64,000 nucleotides of DNA from Chelatococcus composti (GTDB lineage: Bacteria; Pseudomonadota; Alphaproteobacteria; Rhizobiales; Beijerinckiaceae). Positions within the stretch are counted from its first letter, which is position 1; each line of letters starts with the position of its first letter. Shown in pieces: positions 9,185 to 18,187 of this stretch. The translations under genes were made by a program, and so were the position numbers. The notes beneath the pieces were generated by a model. It was not told the DNA's origin. It saw nothing but the letters and a program-made list of their open reading frames with translations, and searched no databases. The stretch lies in contig NZ_JACHEH010000006.1 of the NCBI RefSeq assembly GCF_014201415.1, positions 1 to 64,000 on the forward strand. Direction: 5' to 3'.

Positions 9185-10720
9185 ATGTTCAGAAAGCTGG
9201 TCCTGGCGGGGCTCGCAGCGACGAGCCTCTCCTTCGCTACGGCGCTCCCGGGCCTGGCCCAGGAGCGCGGCGGTATCATCAACGTCGCGATGATCGGGGA
9301 ACTCAACTCGCTCGATCCGACCGTGGCGACGGGTGACCTTCTCGGCACGGTGACGCAGCACTTCTTCGAAACGCTGTTCACCTTCGACAAGGATTGGAAC
9401 GTCACGCCCCTGCTGGCCGAGAAGCTGCCGGAGGTCTCGGCCGACGGACGCGTCTACACCATCACCCTGCGCAAGGGCGTCAAGTTCCACGACGGCAGCG
9501 AGATGACGGCCAAGGACGTCGTCGCCTCCCTGCACCGCTGGTTCGAGCTCGCCTCGCGCGGCAAGCTGGTGCAGCCGAACCTCGCCGGACTTGAGGCGGT
9601 CGACGACTACACCGTCCGCCTCAGCCTGAAGGAGCCGTTCGCGCCCCTCACCGCGCTGCTCGCCTTCAACAATTCCGCCGCCGTCATCATGCCCGCCGGC
9701 AAGATGGACAACCCGCTCAAGGAGTACATCGGCACCGGCCCCTACATGCTCAAGGAGCGCAAGGCCGACCAGTACATCCAGCTCGTGCGCTTCGACGGCT
9801 ACAAGCCGCGCGAGGGCGAGCCGAACGGCTTCGGCGGCGCGCGCAAGCAGTATCTGGACGAAATCCGCTTCGTGCCCGTGCCGGACGCGAACACGCGCGT
9901 CGAGGGCGCCATCGCCGGCCAGTATGACTATGCCGACCTTCTGCCCGTCGAGGCCTACGACCGCCTCAACGGCCAGGAGAAGACCGAGCCGATCCTGCTC
10001 AAGTCGTTCGGCTGGCCCATGTTCATCATGAACAACAAGCAGGGCCTGATGACCAAGCTGGAGATGCGCAAGGCCGTGCAGGCCGCGCTCAACGCCGAGG
10101 ACATGCTGGCCGCTGCCTTTGGCAAGCCGGAGTTCTACACTGTCGACGGCGCGCTCTACCCGCAGGGCTATCCGTGGCGCACGGACGCCGGCACCGAGGC
10201 CTACAACCAGGGCAACCCGGAGAAGGCCAAGGAGCTCGCCAAGGCGGCCGGCTACGACGGCAAGCAGCCGATCCGCATCCTCACCAGCCGCCAGTACGAG
10301 TTCCACTACAAGATGGCGCAGGTGGCGGCGGAATACCTGAAGGCGGCGGGCCTCGCCGTCGAGCTGCAGGTGGTCGACTGGGCGACGCTGGTGCAGCGCC
10401 GTGCCGACCCGGCCCTGTGGGACATCTTCATCACCCACAGCCCCTTCCTGCCCGATCCGGCGCTCATCGCCCCGCTGCCGTCGACCTACCCGGGCTGGTG
10501 GGACAACCCGCAGAAGGAGAAGCTGCTTGTCGCCCTCAACGCCGAGCTCGACCAGAAGAAGCGCGAGGCACTCTTTGCCGATCTGCAGAAGCTGCTCTAC
10601 GAGCAGGCCCCGCTCTACAAGGTGGGTGACTTCAGCGCCCTCTCGGCCAAGTCGCCGAAGCTGAAGGGCTATGACGCCTCGCCTTGGCCGTATTTCTGGA
10701 ACGCCTATCTCGAAAAGTAA
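9185..10720 (+). CDS. ABC transporter solute-binding protein, family 5 (peptide/opine/nickel type)
   Basis: 511-residue periplasmic binding protein of the DppA/OppA cluster. It has a Sec signal peptide (MFRKLVLAGLAATSLSFATALPGLAQ; the cut is expected after AQ), then family-5 features: LNSLDPTVATGD near the N-terminus and the block TITLRKGVKFHDGSEMTAKDV. The start ATG at 9185 has GAGGGG eight bases upstream; the in-frame GTG at 9176 is too close to that site. It delivers the operon's substrate to the two permeases that follow. Family-5 proteins bind peptides but also opines, glycosides and nickel complexes, so the name dipeptide-binding should not be taken literally. Confidence 0.92.
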   Translation: MFRKLVLAGLAATSLSFATALPGLAQERGGIINVAMIGELNSLDPTVATGDLLGTVTQHFFETLFTFDKDWNVTPLLAEKLPEVSADGRVYTITLRKGVKFHDGSEMTAKDVVASLHRWFELASRGKLVQPNLAGLEAVDDYTVRLSLKEPFAPLTALLAFNNSAAVIMPAGKMDNPLKEYIGTGPYMLKERKADQYIQLVRFDGYKPREGEPNGFGGARKQYLDEIRFVPVPDANTRVEGAIAGQYDYADLLPVEAYDRLNGQEKTEPILLKSFGWPMFIMNNKQGLMTKLEMRKAVQAALNAEDMLAAAFGKPEFYTVDGALYPQGYPWRTDAGTEAYNQGNPEKAKELAKAAGYDGKQPIRILTSRQYEFHYKMAQVAAEYLKAAGLAVELQVVDWATLVQRRADPALWDIFITHSPFLPDPALIAPLPSTYPGWWDNPQKEKLLVALNAELDQKKREALFADLQKLLYEQAPLYKVGDFSALSAKSPKLKGYDASPWPYFWNAYLEK

Positions 10721-10726
10721 GACGGG

Positions 10727-10775
10727 GCGCCGGCCCACGCGCCGGCGCGCCGCCCTCCCCCATCGCCGGGGAGGG
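10727..10775 (+). repeat. Two tandem intercistronic hairpins after the binding-protein gene
   Basis: Hairpin 1: GCGCCGG (10727-10733) pairs with CCGGCGC (10742-10748). Hairpin 2: CCCTCCCC (10753-10760) pairs with GGGGAGGG (10768-10775). No U-tract follows, so they are not simple terminators. They sit between the solute-binding protein gene and the permease genes, where stem-loops often shield the upstream mRNA and make the binding protein more abundant than the membrane parts. Confidence 0.5.
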
Positions 10776-10876
10776 CACCGGGCGGGTGACGCCCGCGGAT
10801 GAAAGGCCATAATCTTGCCGGCCCGCGGGGCCTGCCACTCAATCAGGCCCCGCCCCTCCCGGCAGCGAGTGGAGCG

Positions 10877-11818
10877 ATGACCCGCTACATCCTGCAGCGT
10901 CTACTCGGCATGCTCGCCGTGATGTTCACGGTGGTGACGATCGTCTTCATCATCGTCCGCATCGCCCCGGGCGACCCGGCGGCGGTCATGCTTGGACCAG
11001 ACGCGACGCCGGCCGACATCGCGGCGCTGCGTGCCCGCCTGGGGCTCGATCGGCCGCTTGCGGTGCAATACCTCTTCTTCCTCGGCCAGCTCGCCCGGGG
11101 CGACCTCGGCCAGTCGATCTTCCTCGACATGCCTGTGACCCAGGCGCTCGCCGAGCGGGCCGAGCCCACCTTCTTCCTGACCCTCTTCTCGATTCTCATC
11201 GCAAGCGCCATCGCGCTGCCGGTCGGCATCCTGTCGGCCTACAAGCGCGGCACACTGTTCGACCAGGCGGTAACGACCTTTGCCATGTTCGCGGCGAGCA
11301 TTCCGAGCTTCTGGCTCGGTCTCGTTCTCATCCAGGTCTTCGCGGTGCGTCTCGGCTGGTTCCCTGTGGCAGGCTACGGTGGGCCCGACGCGCCCTTCCT
11401 CACGCGCCTGTCGCATCTCGTGCTGCCGGCGGTGGCGCTCGGCATCGTGTCCTCGGCGCTGATCACGCGCTTCACGCGCGCCTCGATGCTCGACGTGCTC
11501 AACGACGACTATGTGCGCACGGCCCGCTCCAAGGGCATGGGCGAGTTCCGCGTCGTCATGAAGCACGCTTTCAAGAACGCGCTCATCCCCGTGCTGACGG
11601 TGATCGGCCTCACCGCCGCCCTTCTCGTGTCGGGCGCGGTGGTGACGGAAACGGTGTTCAGCCTGCCGGGCATCGGCAACCTGGTCGTCTCGGCCGTTCT
11701 GAGGCGCGACTATCCCGTCATCCAGGGCGCGCTCCTCGTCATCGCGGCGATCTACGTGCTGATCAATTTCGGCATCGACATGCTCTACATCCTCATCGAT
11801 CCGCGGGTGCGCTACTGA
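10877..11818 (+). CDS. ABC transporter permease, DppB type
   Basis: 313-residue inner-membrane permease of the peptide-type importer. Six predicted membrane helices; N-terminus MTRYILQRLLGMLAVMF is typical of DppB/OppB, and the coupling loop (DYVRTARSKGMGEFRVVMKHAFKNALIPV) carries the EAA-like motif that contacts the ATPases. The start at 10877 follows GGAG; an open frame 26 codons longer crosses the intercistronic region and is not credible. It overlaps the next permease by one base (TGATG). Confidence 0.93.
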   Translation: MTRYILQRLLGMLAVMFTVVTIVFIIVRIAPGDPAAVMLGPDATPADIAALRARLGLDRPLAVQYLFFLGQLARGDLGQSIFLDMPVTQALAERAEPTFFLTLFSILIASAIALPVGILSAYKRGTLFDQAVTTFAMFAASIPSFWLGLVLIQVFAVRLGWFPVAGYGGPDAPFLTRLSHLVLPAVALGIVSSALITRFTRASMLDVLNDDYVRTARSKGMGEFRVVMKHAFKNALIPVLTVIGLTAALLVSGAVVTETVFSLPGIGNLVVSAVLRRDYPVIQGALLVIAAIYVLINFGIDMLYILIDPRVRY

Positions 11819-12675
11819 TGGCTGCTGTCAGCATCACGCCCGCGCCGCGCATCACGACGCTCATCCTACAGCGCAAGACGCTGGCCATCGGCCTCGCCGT
11901 CATCCTCGCCATCGCGCTGCTCGCCCTGTTCGCGCCGCTGATCGCGCCCTACGCACCGAACAAGCTGTCCATCGTCAACCGGCTCAAGCCGCCGAGCGCC
12001 ACCTGGCTCTTTGGCACCGACGAGTTCGGCCGCGACATCTTCAGCCGCACGATCTACGCCGGCCGCCTGTCGCTGACGGTGGGCGCGGCGGCGACGGCCC
12101 TCGCGGGAGTCATCGGCATCACACTCGGCATCGTCGCCGGCTTCTTCCGCCGGGCAGACACGGTGATCGCGCGCATCGTCGATGCCATGATGGCCTTTCC
12201 CGACATCCTGCTCGCGATCGCGCTCGTGGCTGCGCTCGGCCCCTCGCTGGCCACCGTCATCGTGGCGCTCGGCATCGTCTATGCGCCGCGTCTTGCGCGC
12301 ATCGTGCGCGCCTCGACGCTGGTGATCCGGGAACTGCCCTATGTGGAGGCGGCGCGCGCGCTCGGCGTGCCGACGTGGCGCATCATGACGCGCCACGTGC
12401 TGCGCAACCTCGTCTCTCCCATCCTCGTGCAGGCCACCTTCATCTTCGCCTACGCCATGCTGGCCGAGGCCAGTCTCTCCTTCCTCGGCGTCGGCGTGAG
12501 CCCGGAGATCCCGACCTGGGGCACGATGATCGCCGCCGGGCGCCAGTACGTCGGCCAGGCCGACTGGATGACGATCTTCCCCGGCGTCGCCATCATCCTG
12601 TCCGTCCTGTCGCTGCAGCTCGTCGGCGACGGACTGCGCGACCTCCTCGACCCGCGACTCAGGAAGGACCTCTGA
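11818..12675 (+). CDS. ABC transporter permease, DppC type
   Basis: 285-residue second permease of the same importer. A first membrane helix after a short cytosolic tail, the DppC hallmark FGTDEFGRDIFSRTIYAG, then five further helices and the EAA-type loop (YVEAARALGVPTWRIMTRHVLRN). Translation is coupled to DppB through an overlap at TGATG. It pairs with DppB to form the translocation pore. Confidence 0.93.
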   Translation: MAAVSITPAPRITTLILQRKTLAIGLAVILAIALLALFAPLIAPYAPNKLSIVNRLKPPSATWLFGTDEFGRDIFSRTIYAGRLSLTVGAAATALAGVIGITLGIVAGFFRRADTVIARIVDAMMAFPDILLAIALVAALGPSLATVIVALGIVYAPRLARIVRASTLVIRELPYVEAARALGVPTWRIMTRHVLRNLVSPILVQATFIFAYAMLAEASLSFLGVGVSPEIPTWGTMIAAGRQYVGQADWMTIFPGVAIILSVLSLQLVGDGLRDLLDPRLRKDL

Positions 12676-12678
12676 GCG

Positions 12679-13734
12679 ATGGCCGCCGTCCTGTCCGCCC
12701 CCTCCCCCTCCCCACTCGCCGAGACGCTGCCCGAGGATGTGGTCCTGCGTGCCGACGACCTGCACACCCACTTCATCGTCGGCGAACGGGCGGCCAAGTC
12801 CGTCGACGGCGTGACGCTGACGGTGCGCCGCGGCCAGACGCTCGCCGTCGTTGGTGAATCGGGCTCCGGCAAGTCGGTGACGAGCCTGTCGATCATGCGG
12901 CTCCTCGCCTACCCCGGACGCATCGTCTCCGGCAGGATCCTCTACCGCCTGCGCGACGGCACGGTCGTCGATCTCGCGAGCCTGCCTGAGAAGCGCATGC
13001 GCGCCATCCGCGGCAAGGAGATCGCCATGATCTTCCAGGAGCCGATGACGAGCCTCAACCCGCTCTTCACCGTCGGCGACCAGATCATGGAGATGATCCG
13101 CCTGCACGAGCCGGTCTCCCGGCAGGAGGCGCGCCAGCGCGCCAGGCGGATGCTCGAACTCGTCGAGATCCCGGCTGCCGAGAAGCGGCTCGACCAGTAT
13201 CCGCACGAGATGTCGGGCGGCATGCGCCAGCGCGTCATGATCGCGCTCGCGCTGTCCTGTAACCCGGCCCTTCTCATCGCCGACGAGCCGACCACCGCGC
13301 TTGATGTCACGATCCAGGCGCAGATCCTCGACCTGATGCGGCGTCTGCAGCGCGACATCGGCATGAGCATCCTGTTCATCACCCACAATCTCGGTGTCGT
13401 CGCCGAGATCGCCCACGAGGTGGCGGTGATGTATGCTGGCCGCGTCGTAGAACAGGCGCCGGTCGGGGCGCTCTTCGCACGCCCGCGCCATCCCTATACC
13501 AAGGGCCTGCTCGCCTGCATTCCCAACCCCGAACGCGACCGGACGGCGGACGGGAAACGGCTGATGCTGAAGCCCATTCCAGGCAACGTGCCGAGCGTGC
13601 TCGCCCTGCCGCCCGGCTGCACCTATGCGCCGCGCTGCCCGCTGGCTGAACCGCGCTGCGAACGCGAGGCGCCGGGCCTTGTGCCGGCCGGCCCCGGCCA
13701 CCTCTCCCGCTGCTTCAGGCACGAGCTGCTGTGA
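12679..13734 (+). CDS. ABC transporter ATP-binding protein, DppD/OppD type
   Basis: 351-residue ATPase. Walker A GESGSGKS (about residue 59), Q-loop FQEPMTSLNP, ABC signature MSGGMRQR, Walker B LLIADEPTTALDV and a switch histidine in ITHNLG. The C-terminal oligopeptide/dipeptide extension contains the cysteine-bearing segment (PPGCTYAPRCPLAEPRC) that in this family can bind a 4Fe-4S cluster. It starts 3 bp after DppC and overlaps the next gene by four bases (GTGA). Confidence 0.94.
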   Translation: MAAVLSAPSPSPLAETLPEDVVLRADDLHTHFIVGERAAKSVDGVTLTVRRGQTLAVVGESGSGKSVTSLSIMRLLAYPGRIVSGRILYRLRDGTVVDLASLPEKRMRAIRGKEIAMIFQEPMTSLNPLFTVGDQIMEMIRLHEPVSRQEARQRARRMLELVEIPAAEKRLDQYPHEMSGGMRQRVMIALALSCNPALLIADEPTTALDVTIQAQILDLMRRLQRDIGMSILFITHNLGVVAEIAHEVAVMYAGRVVEQAPVGALFARPRHPYTKGLLACIPNPERDRTADGKRLMLKPIPGNVPSVLALPPGCTYAPRCPLAEPRCEREAPGLVPAGPGHLSRCFRHELL

Positions 13735-14750
13735 CCGACATGAGCCAGACCCAATCTCCGGCAGCGGGCGATGACGTGCTGCTGTCCGTCCGCAACCTCT
13801 CGAAGCACTTCCCTACGGCGAACGGCGTGGTGAAGGCCGTCGAGGACGTCTCCTTCGACGTGCGCCGCGGCCACATCGTCGGCATCGTCGGCGAATCGGG
13901 TTCGGGCAAGACCACGGCCGGGCGCTGCATCCTGCGGCTCGTCGAGCCGTCGGAGGGCGAGGCCATCTTCGACGGCGTCGACCTGTTCAAGCTGTCGCAG
14001 AAGGCGTTGCGCGCCTACCGCCGGCGCATGCAGATCATCTTTCAGGACCCCTACTCGAGCCTCAACCCGCGCATGCGCGTGGGCGACATCATCGGCGAGG
14101 CCATCGACACGCATCGCCTCGCCAAGGGCGCAGCGCGGCAGGCGCGCATTGCTGAACTGCTGACGCGCGTCGGCCTCAGCCCCGAGCATGCGCGCCGCTA
14201 TCCGCACGAGTTCTCCGGCGGCCAGCGCCAGCGCATCGGCATCGCCCGGGCGCTCGCCGTCGAACCCGAGCTGATCGTGGCCGACGAGCCGGTGTCGGCC
14301 CTCGACGTGTCGGTGCAGGCGCAGGTGCTCAACCTGGTGCAGGAGCTGCAGAAAGAGCTGGGCCTCACCATGCTCTTCATCTCGCACGACCTCACCGTCG
14401 TCGAATACCTGTGCGACGACATCGTCGTGCTCTATCTTGGCCGCGTCATGGAGCAGGGGCCCGCGCGGGAGGTCTATGCCAATCCGCGCCACCCCTACAC
14501 ACGGGCACTGCTGTCGACGGCGCCGATTCCGGACCCGACGGTCCGGCGCGAGCGCGTCATCCTGCAGGGCGACATTCCGAGCCCGCTCGATCCGCCGTCC
14601 GGCTGCGTCTTCCGCACCCGCTGTCCCTTCGCCATCGACGCCTGCGCCACGACGGTGCCACCGCGCGAGACCGTCTCGCCCGGCCACACCGTCGCCTGCA
14701 TCCGCCAGGCGGAACTCGCTTCCCTCGATATCCGGAAGGTCTCGGCATGA
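13731..14750 (+). CDS. ABC transporter ATP-binding protein, DppF/OppF type
   Basis: 339-residue second ATPase of the importer. Walker A GESGSGKTT, Q-loop FQDPYSSLNP, signature FSGGQRQR, Walker B LIVADEPVSALDV, and the same cysteine-containing C-terminal extension (CVFRTRCPFAIDAC). The GTG at 13731 overlaps the DppD stop; an ATG three codons later (13740) is an alternative. Its own stop overlaps the RidA start (ATGA), so the importer and RidA are translationally coupled. Confidence 0.94.
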   Translation: MTDMSQTQSPAAGDDVLLSVRNLSKHFPTANGVVKAVEDVSFDVRRGHIVGIVGESGSGKTTAGRCILRLVEPSEGEAIFDGVDLFKLSQKALRAYRRRMQIIFQDPYSSLNPRMRVGDIIGEAIDTHRLAKGAARQARIAELLTRVGLSPEHARRYPHEFSGGQRQRIGIARALAVEPELIVADEPVSALDVSVQAQVLNLVQELQKELGLTMLFISHDLTVVEYLCDDIVVLYLGRVMEQGPAREVYANPRHPYTRALLSTAPIPDPTVRRERVILQGDIPSPLDPPSGCVFRTRCPFAIDACATTVPPRETVSPGHTVACIRQAELASLDIRKVSA

Positions 14751-15205
14751 CCCCCTACCAGCGCCTCGCCGATCTCGGCCTCACCCTGCCGCCCGCACCG
14801 AAGCCCGTCGCCACCTACGTGCCCTGCGTGCAGGAGGGCAACCTGCTCTTTCTCTCCGGCCAGGGGCCGCGCGAGGCGGACGGCCGCTTGCGCACCGGCA
14901 AGGTCGGCGCCGAGGTCGGCGTCGAGCGGGCCTATGACGATGCGCGGCTGACGGGCCTCAACCTTCTTGCGGTGATGCACGAGGCGCTCGGCGACCTCGG
15001 GCGGGTGCGGCGCGTGGTGAAGCTGCTCGGCATGGTCAACGCCGTGCCGGAGTTCGGCGAGCATCCGAAAGTGATCAACGGCTGCTCGGACCTGTTCGTT
15101 GCCGTGTTTGGCGACGCCGGGTGCCATGCGCGCTCGGCCGTGGGCTTCGGCTCCCTGCCCGACAACATTACGGTCGAGATCGAGGCCATCGTGGCGGTGG
15201 ACTGA
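14747..15205 (+). CDS. RidA (YjgF/YER057c/UK114) family protein
   Basis: 152-residue member of the Rid superfamily, whose founding enzyme hydrolyses reactive enamine/imine intermediates released by PLP or flavin enzymes. The segment CHARSAVGFGSLPDNITVEIEAI keeps the arginine that holds the substrate carboxylate in deaminating members (ARSAVG). It is the last gene of the operon, coupled to DppF by ATGA. Its presence suggests that breakdown of the imported compound passes through an imine or enamine. An N-terminal stretch longer than in RidA proper suggests a subgroup of its own. Confidence 0.87.
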   Translation: MTPYQRLADLGLTLPPAPKPVATYVPCVQEGNLLFLSGQGPREADGRLRTGKVGAEVGVERAYDDARLTGLNLLAVMHEALGDLGRVRRVVKLLGMVNAVPEFGEHPKVINGCSDLFVAVFGDAGCHARSAVGFGSLPDNITVEIEAIVAVD

Positions 15206-15206
15206 G

Positions 15207-15238
15207 GCAGGCCGTCCGCCAGCCGGCGGACAGCCTGC
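15207..15238. terminator. Strong hairpin between convergent operon end and topA
   Basis: GCAGGC-C-GTCCGCC (15207-15220) pairs with GGCGGAC-A-GCCTGC (15225-15238): 13 base pairs with one C/A mismatch and a four-base loop, in the 46-bp gap between two convergent genes. It has no U-tract, so it may act as a bidirectional barrier with Rho or protect both 3' ends. Confidence 0.5.
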
Positions 15239-15251
15239 ACAGCCACATTCT

Positions 15252-17882
15252 CTACTCGCCTGCCGCGGCCTTTTTCGCCGCCTTGCCTGCGCTTTTCTTT
15301 GCCGGCTTCTCTGCCGTTGTGTTGCCGGCCTCCTTCTTGGCGGCTGTCTTTTTGGCAGCGGTCTTCTTGCCGCTGCCGGAGGCGCGCTTGGCGCGGATGA
15401 GGGCGATGGCCTCCTCCAGCGTCAGGGCGTCCTTTTCCATGGTCTTGGGCAGGGTGGCATTGGTCGTGCCGTCGGTGACGTAGGGCCCATAGCGTCCGGC
15501 CTTGACGCTGAGCTGCTTGCCCGTCTCCGGCTCCTCGCCGAGAACCCGGCCCGGATCGGCCGCGCCGCCGCGGCGTCCGCCGCCCTGCTCCTTGGTGATG
15601 ATGAGGTCGATGGCCCGGTTGGCGCCGATGTCGAGCACATCATCGTCCTTGCCGAGATTGGCATAGGTCTTCTCGTGCTGGACATAGGGGCCGAAGCGGC
15701 CGATGCCGACGAGAATCGGCTTGCCTGTCTCCGGATGTTTCGCCACCTCGCGCGGCAGCGACAGCAGCTTCAGCGCCTTCTCGAGATCGACGAGATCCGG
15801 CGAAAGACCCTTGGGCAGCGTCTGGCGCTTGGGCTTGTCTCCGTCCCCGAGCTGCACGTAGGGGCCGAAGCGGCCGTCGCGCAGGGTCACGTCGAGCCCC
15901 GTCTCGGGATCCTGGCCGAGGACGCGCGGGCCACTGTCGGCGCCGGCATTCGCCTCATCGCCGCTCGCGGTGAGCTGGCGCGTATAGCGGCACTCGGGAT
16001 AGTTGGAACAGCCGATGAAGGCGCCGAACTTGCCGAGCTTCAGCGACAGCTGCCCGGTGCCGCAGCTCGGGCAGGCGCGCGGATCGCTGCCGTCAGCCTT
16101 CTTGGGGAAGATGTGCGGCCCGAGCTCCTCGTTGAGGGCGTCGAGCACCTCGCTCATGCGCAGGCTCTTCGTCTCCTCGATGGCGGCGATGAAATCGCGC
16201 CAGAAGTCGCGCAGCACCGCCTTCCAGTCGATCTCGTTGTTGGAGATGCGATCGAGCTGTTCCTCGAGGTCGGCCGTGAAGTCGTATTCGACATAGCGGC
16301 GGAAGAAGCTCTCGAGGAAGGCCGTGACGATGCGGCCCTTGTCCTCGGGCACGAGGCGCTTCTTGTCGATGGCGACATAGCCGCGCTCCTTCAGCACGGC
16401 GAGCACGGCCGCATAGGTGGAGGGCCGGCCGATGCCGAGCTCTTCCATGCGCTTGACGAGGCTCGCCTCGGTGTAGCGCGGCGGCGGCTCGGTGAAGTGC
16501 TGCGTGGCGCGGATCTCGCGCTTTTCCAGAACGTCGCCCGCCTTCATGGGCGGCAGGCGCCGGTTTTCCTCGTCCTCCTCGTCGTCGCGCCCTTCCTGAT
16601 AGAGCTTCAGGAAGCCGTCGAAGGTCACGACCTGGCCCGTGGCGCGCAGCTCGAGCACGCGGTCGCCGGCCCTGGCCTCGATATCAACCGTGGTACGCTC
16701 GAAGATGGCTGATTCCATCTGGCTCGCCACGGTACGCGTCCAGATGAGCTCGTAGAGGCGTGCCTGGTCCGGGTCGAGATAGCGCGCCACCATCGCCGGC
16801 AGGCGGCCGAGATCGGTGGGGCGCACCGCCTCGTGTGCCTCCTGCGCGTTCTTGGCCTTGGTCGTGTACTTGCGCGGCGCGCTCGGCACATAGGCGTCGC
16901 CGAACTCCTTGGCGATGACCCGGCGTGCGCCGGCGATCGCCTCCGGCGCCATGTCGACACCGTCGGTACGCATATAGGTAATAAGGCCAACCAGCTCGCC
17001 TCCGATCTCGACACCCTCATAGAGGCGCTGGGCGATCTGCATCGTGCGGGCCGGGGCGAAGCCCAGCTTGCGCGAGGCCTCCTGCTGAAGGGTGGAGGTC
17101 GTGAACGGCGGCTGCGGATGGCGCTTGGCGGGCTTGGCCTCGACGGCGGTGACGCGGAACGCGGCCGTCTCGAGCGCCTTTCTGAACGCCTCCGCCTCCT
17201 CGCCGTTGCCGATGTCGAGACGAGCGATCTTCTTGCCGTCGGCACCGACGAGGCGGGCCTCGAACGTGGCTCCCTCCCCCGTGGCGAGCAGGGCGACGAG
17301 CGACCAGTACTCGCGCGGTACGAAGGTCTCGATCTCTCGCTCGCGGTCGCAGACGAGGCGCAGCGCCACCGACTGCACGCGCCCGGCAGAGCGGGCGCCG
17401 GGCAGCTTGCGCCACAGCACCGGCGAAAGGTTGAAGCCGACGAGATAGTCGAGCGCGCGGCGTGCGAGATAGGCATCGACCAGAGCCTGGTCGATCTGCC
17501 GCGGCTGGCGCATCGCCTCCAGCACCGCGTCCTTGGTGATGGCGTTGAAGGTGACGCGCTCCACGGGCACGCCCTTCAGCGCCTTCTTCTGGTTCAGCGT
17601 CTCGACAACGTGCCAGGAGATCGCCTCGCCCTCGCGATCCGGGTCGGTGGCGAGAATGAGCTTGTCCGCCCCCTTCACCGCCCTGGCGATGTCGGCAACG
17701 CGCTTGGAGCCGCGATCCTCCAGCTCCCAGACCATGGCGAAGTCCGCATCGGGATCGACCGAGCCATCCCTGGCCGGCAGATCGCGGATGTGGCCGAACG
17801 ACGCCAGAACCTCATAGTCCTTGCCGAGGTACTTGTTGATCGTCTTCGCCTTGGCGGGAGATTCGACGACAACGACTTTCAT
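15252..17882 (-). CDS. topA: DNA topoisomerase I
   Basis: Type IA topoisomerase that relaxes negative supercoils; 876 residues. N-terminal Toprim domain with VVVESPAKAKTI (4-15) and the acidic motif ATDPDREGE (78-86), active-site tyrosine Tyr303 in ITYMRTD, a four-cysteine zinc motif (CPSCGT... GCSNYPEC) near residue 615, then several repeats of the glycine/tyrosine type GRFGPYVQ characteristic of alphaproteobacterial TopA. The tail is a Lys/Ala-rich nucleic-acid-binding extension (KKTAAKKTAAKK). It is divergent from rplS across 305 bp. Confidence 0.97.
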   Translation of the reverse strand: MKVVVVESPAKAKTINKYLGKDYEVLASFGHIRDLPARDGSVDPDADFAMVWELEDRGSKRVADIARAVKGADKLILATDPDREGEAISWHVVETLNQKKALKGVPVERVTFNAITKDAVLEAMRQPRQIDQALVDAYLARRALDYLVGFNLSPVLWRKLPGARSAGRVQSVALRLVCDREREIETFVPREYWSLVALLATGEGATFEARLVGADGKKIARLDIGNGEEAEAFRKALETAAFRVTAVEAKPAKRHPQPPFTTSTLQQEASRKLGFAPARTMQIAQRLYEGVEIGGELVGLITYMRTDGVDMAPEAIAGARRVIAKEFGDAYVPSAPRKYTTKAKNAQEAHEAVRPTDLGRLPAMVARYLDPDQARLYELIWTRTVASQMESAIFERTTVDIEARAGDRVLELRATGQVVTFDGFLKLYQEGRDDEEDEENRRLPPMKAGDVLEKREIRATQHFTEPPPRYTEASLVKRMEELGIGRPSTYAAVLAVLKERGYVAIDKKRLVPEDKGRIVTAFLESFFRRYVEYDFTADLEEQLDRISNNEIDWKAVLRDFWRDFIAAIEETKSLRMSEVLDALNEELGPHIFPKKADGSDPRACPSCGTGQLSLKLGKFGAFIGCSNYPECRYTRQLTASGDEANAGADSGPRVLGQDPETGLDVTLRDGRFGPYVQLGDGDKPKRQTLPKGLSPDLVDLEKALKLLSLPREVAKHPETGKPILVGIGRFGPYVQHEKTYANLGKDDDVLDIGANRAIDLIITKEQGGGRRGGAADPGRVLGEEPETGKQLSVKAGRYGPYVTDGTTNATLPKTMEKDALTLEEAIALIRAKRASGSGKKTAAKKTAAKKEAGNTTAEKPAKKSAGKAAKKAAAGE

Positions 17883-18076
17883 CGAGTGTTCCTCGGCGAG
17901 CCTTCGGGAAAAGTGCGGACGGCCGGCACAAACACGACCGGCGGGCGGACTAGTTGAGTGAAAGGGGGCGCGAAGTCAAATGGCAAGGCACCGGCGGCGA
18001 TGCAAGGGGCGCCCGGCGCCGGCCGAGCGGGGCGCCGGAAGAGGCCTTTTTCGGGCCTTTTCTCGCCGTGCCCTTA

Positions 18077-18105
18077 TCGACAAGGGCGCCTGCCTCGTGT
18101 ATAGG
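18077..18105 (+). promoter_or_regulatory. Predicted promoter of rplS (in the 305-bp topA/rplS gap)
   Basis: TCGACA (18077-18082), a 17-bp spacer and TATAGG (18100-18105) match a housekeeping promoter about 80 bp before the rplS start. The rest of the gap 17883-18187 shows GC-rich inverted repeats of GGCGCC (about 18008-18036) but no gene. Confidence 0.5.
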
Positions 18106-18187
18106 GCGCCACCAACTTAAAACAGCGCGCCGAAACGCTCGTGTCCGCGGGAACCTTCCTCCGGGCATGCCGGCAGGAGTGATCGAC

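Noticed and set aside
8939-10810. Long minus-strand open frame (over 600 codons) opposite the creatininase and solute-binding protein genes
   Set aside because: Antisense of clearly coding genes; the translation is rich in Arg, Gly, His and Val-type shadow residues with no motif or ribosome site. Such frames are common in GC-rich DNA.
11866-13722. Long minus-strand open frame opposite DppC and DppD
   Set aside because: It mirrors the codon structure of the two transporter genes on the other strand and has no recognisable domain.
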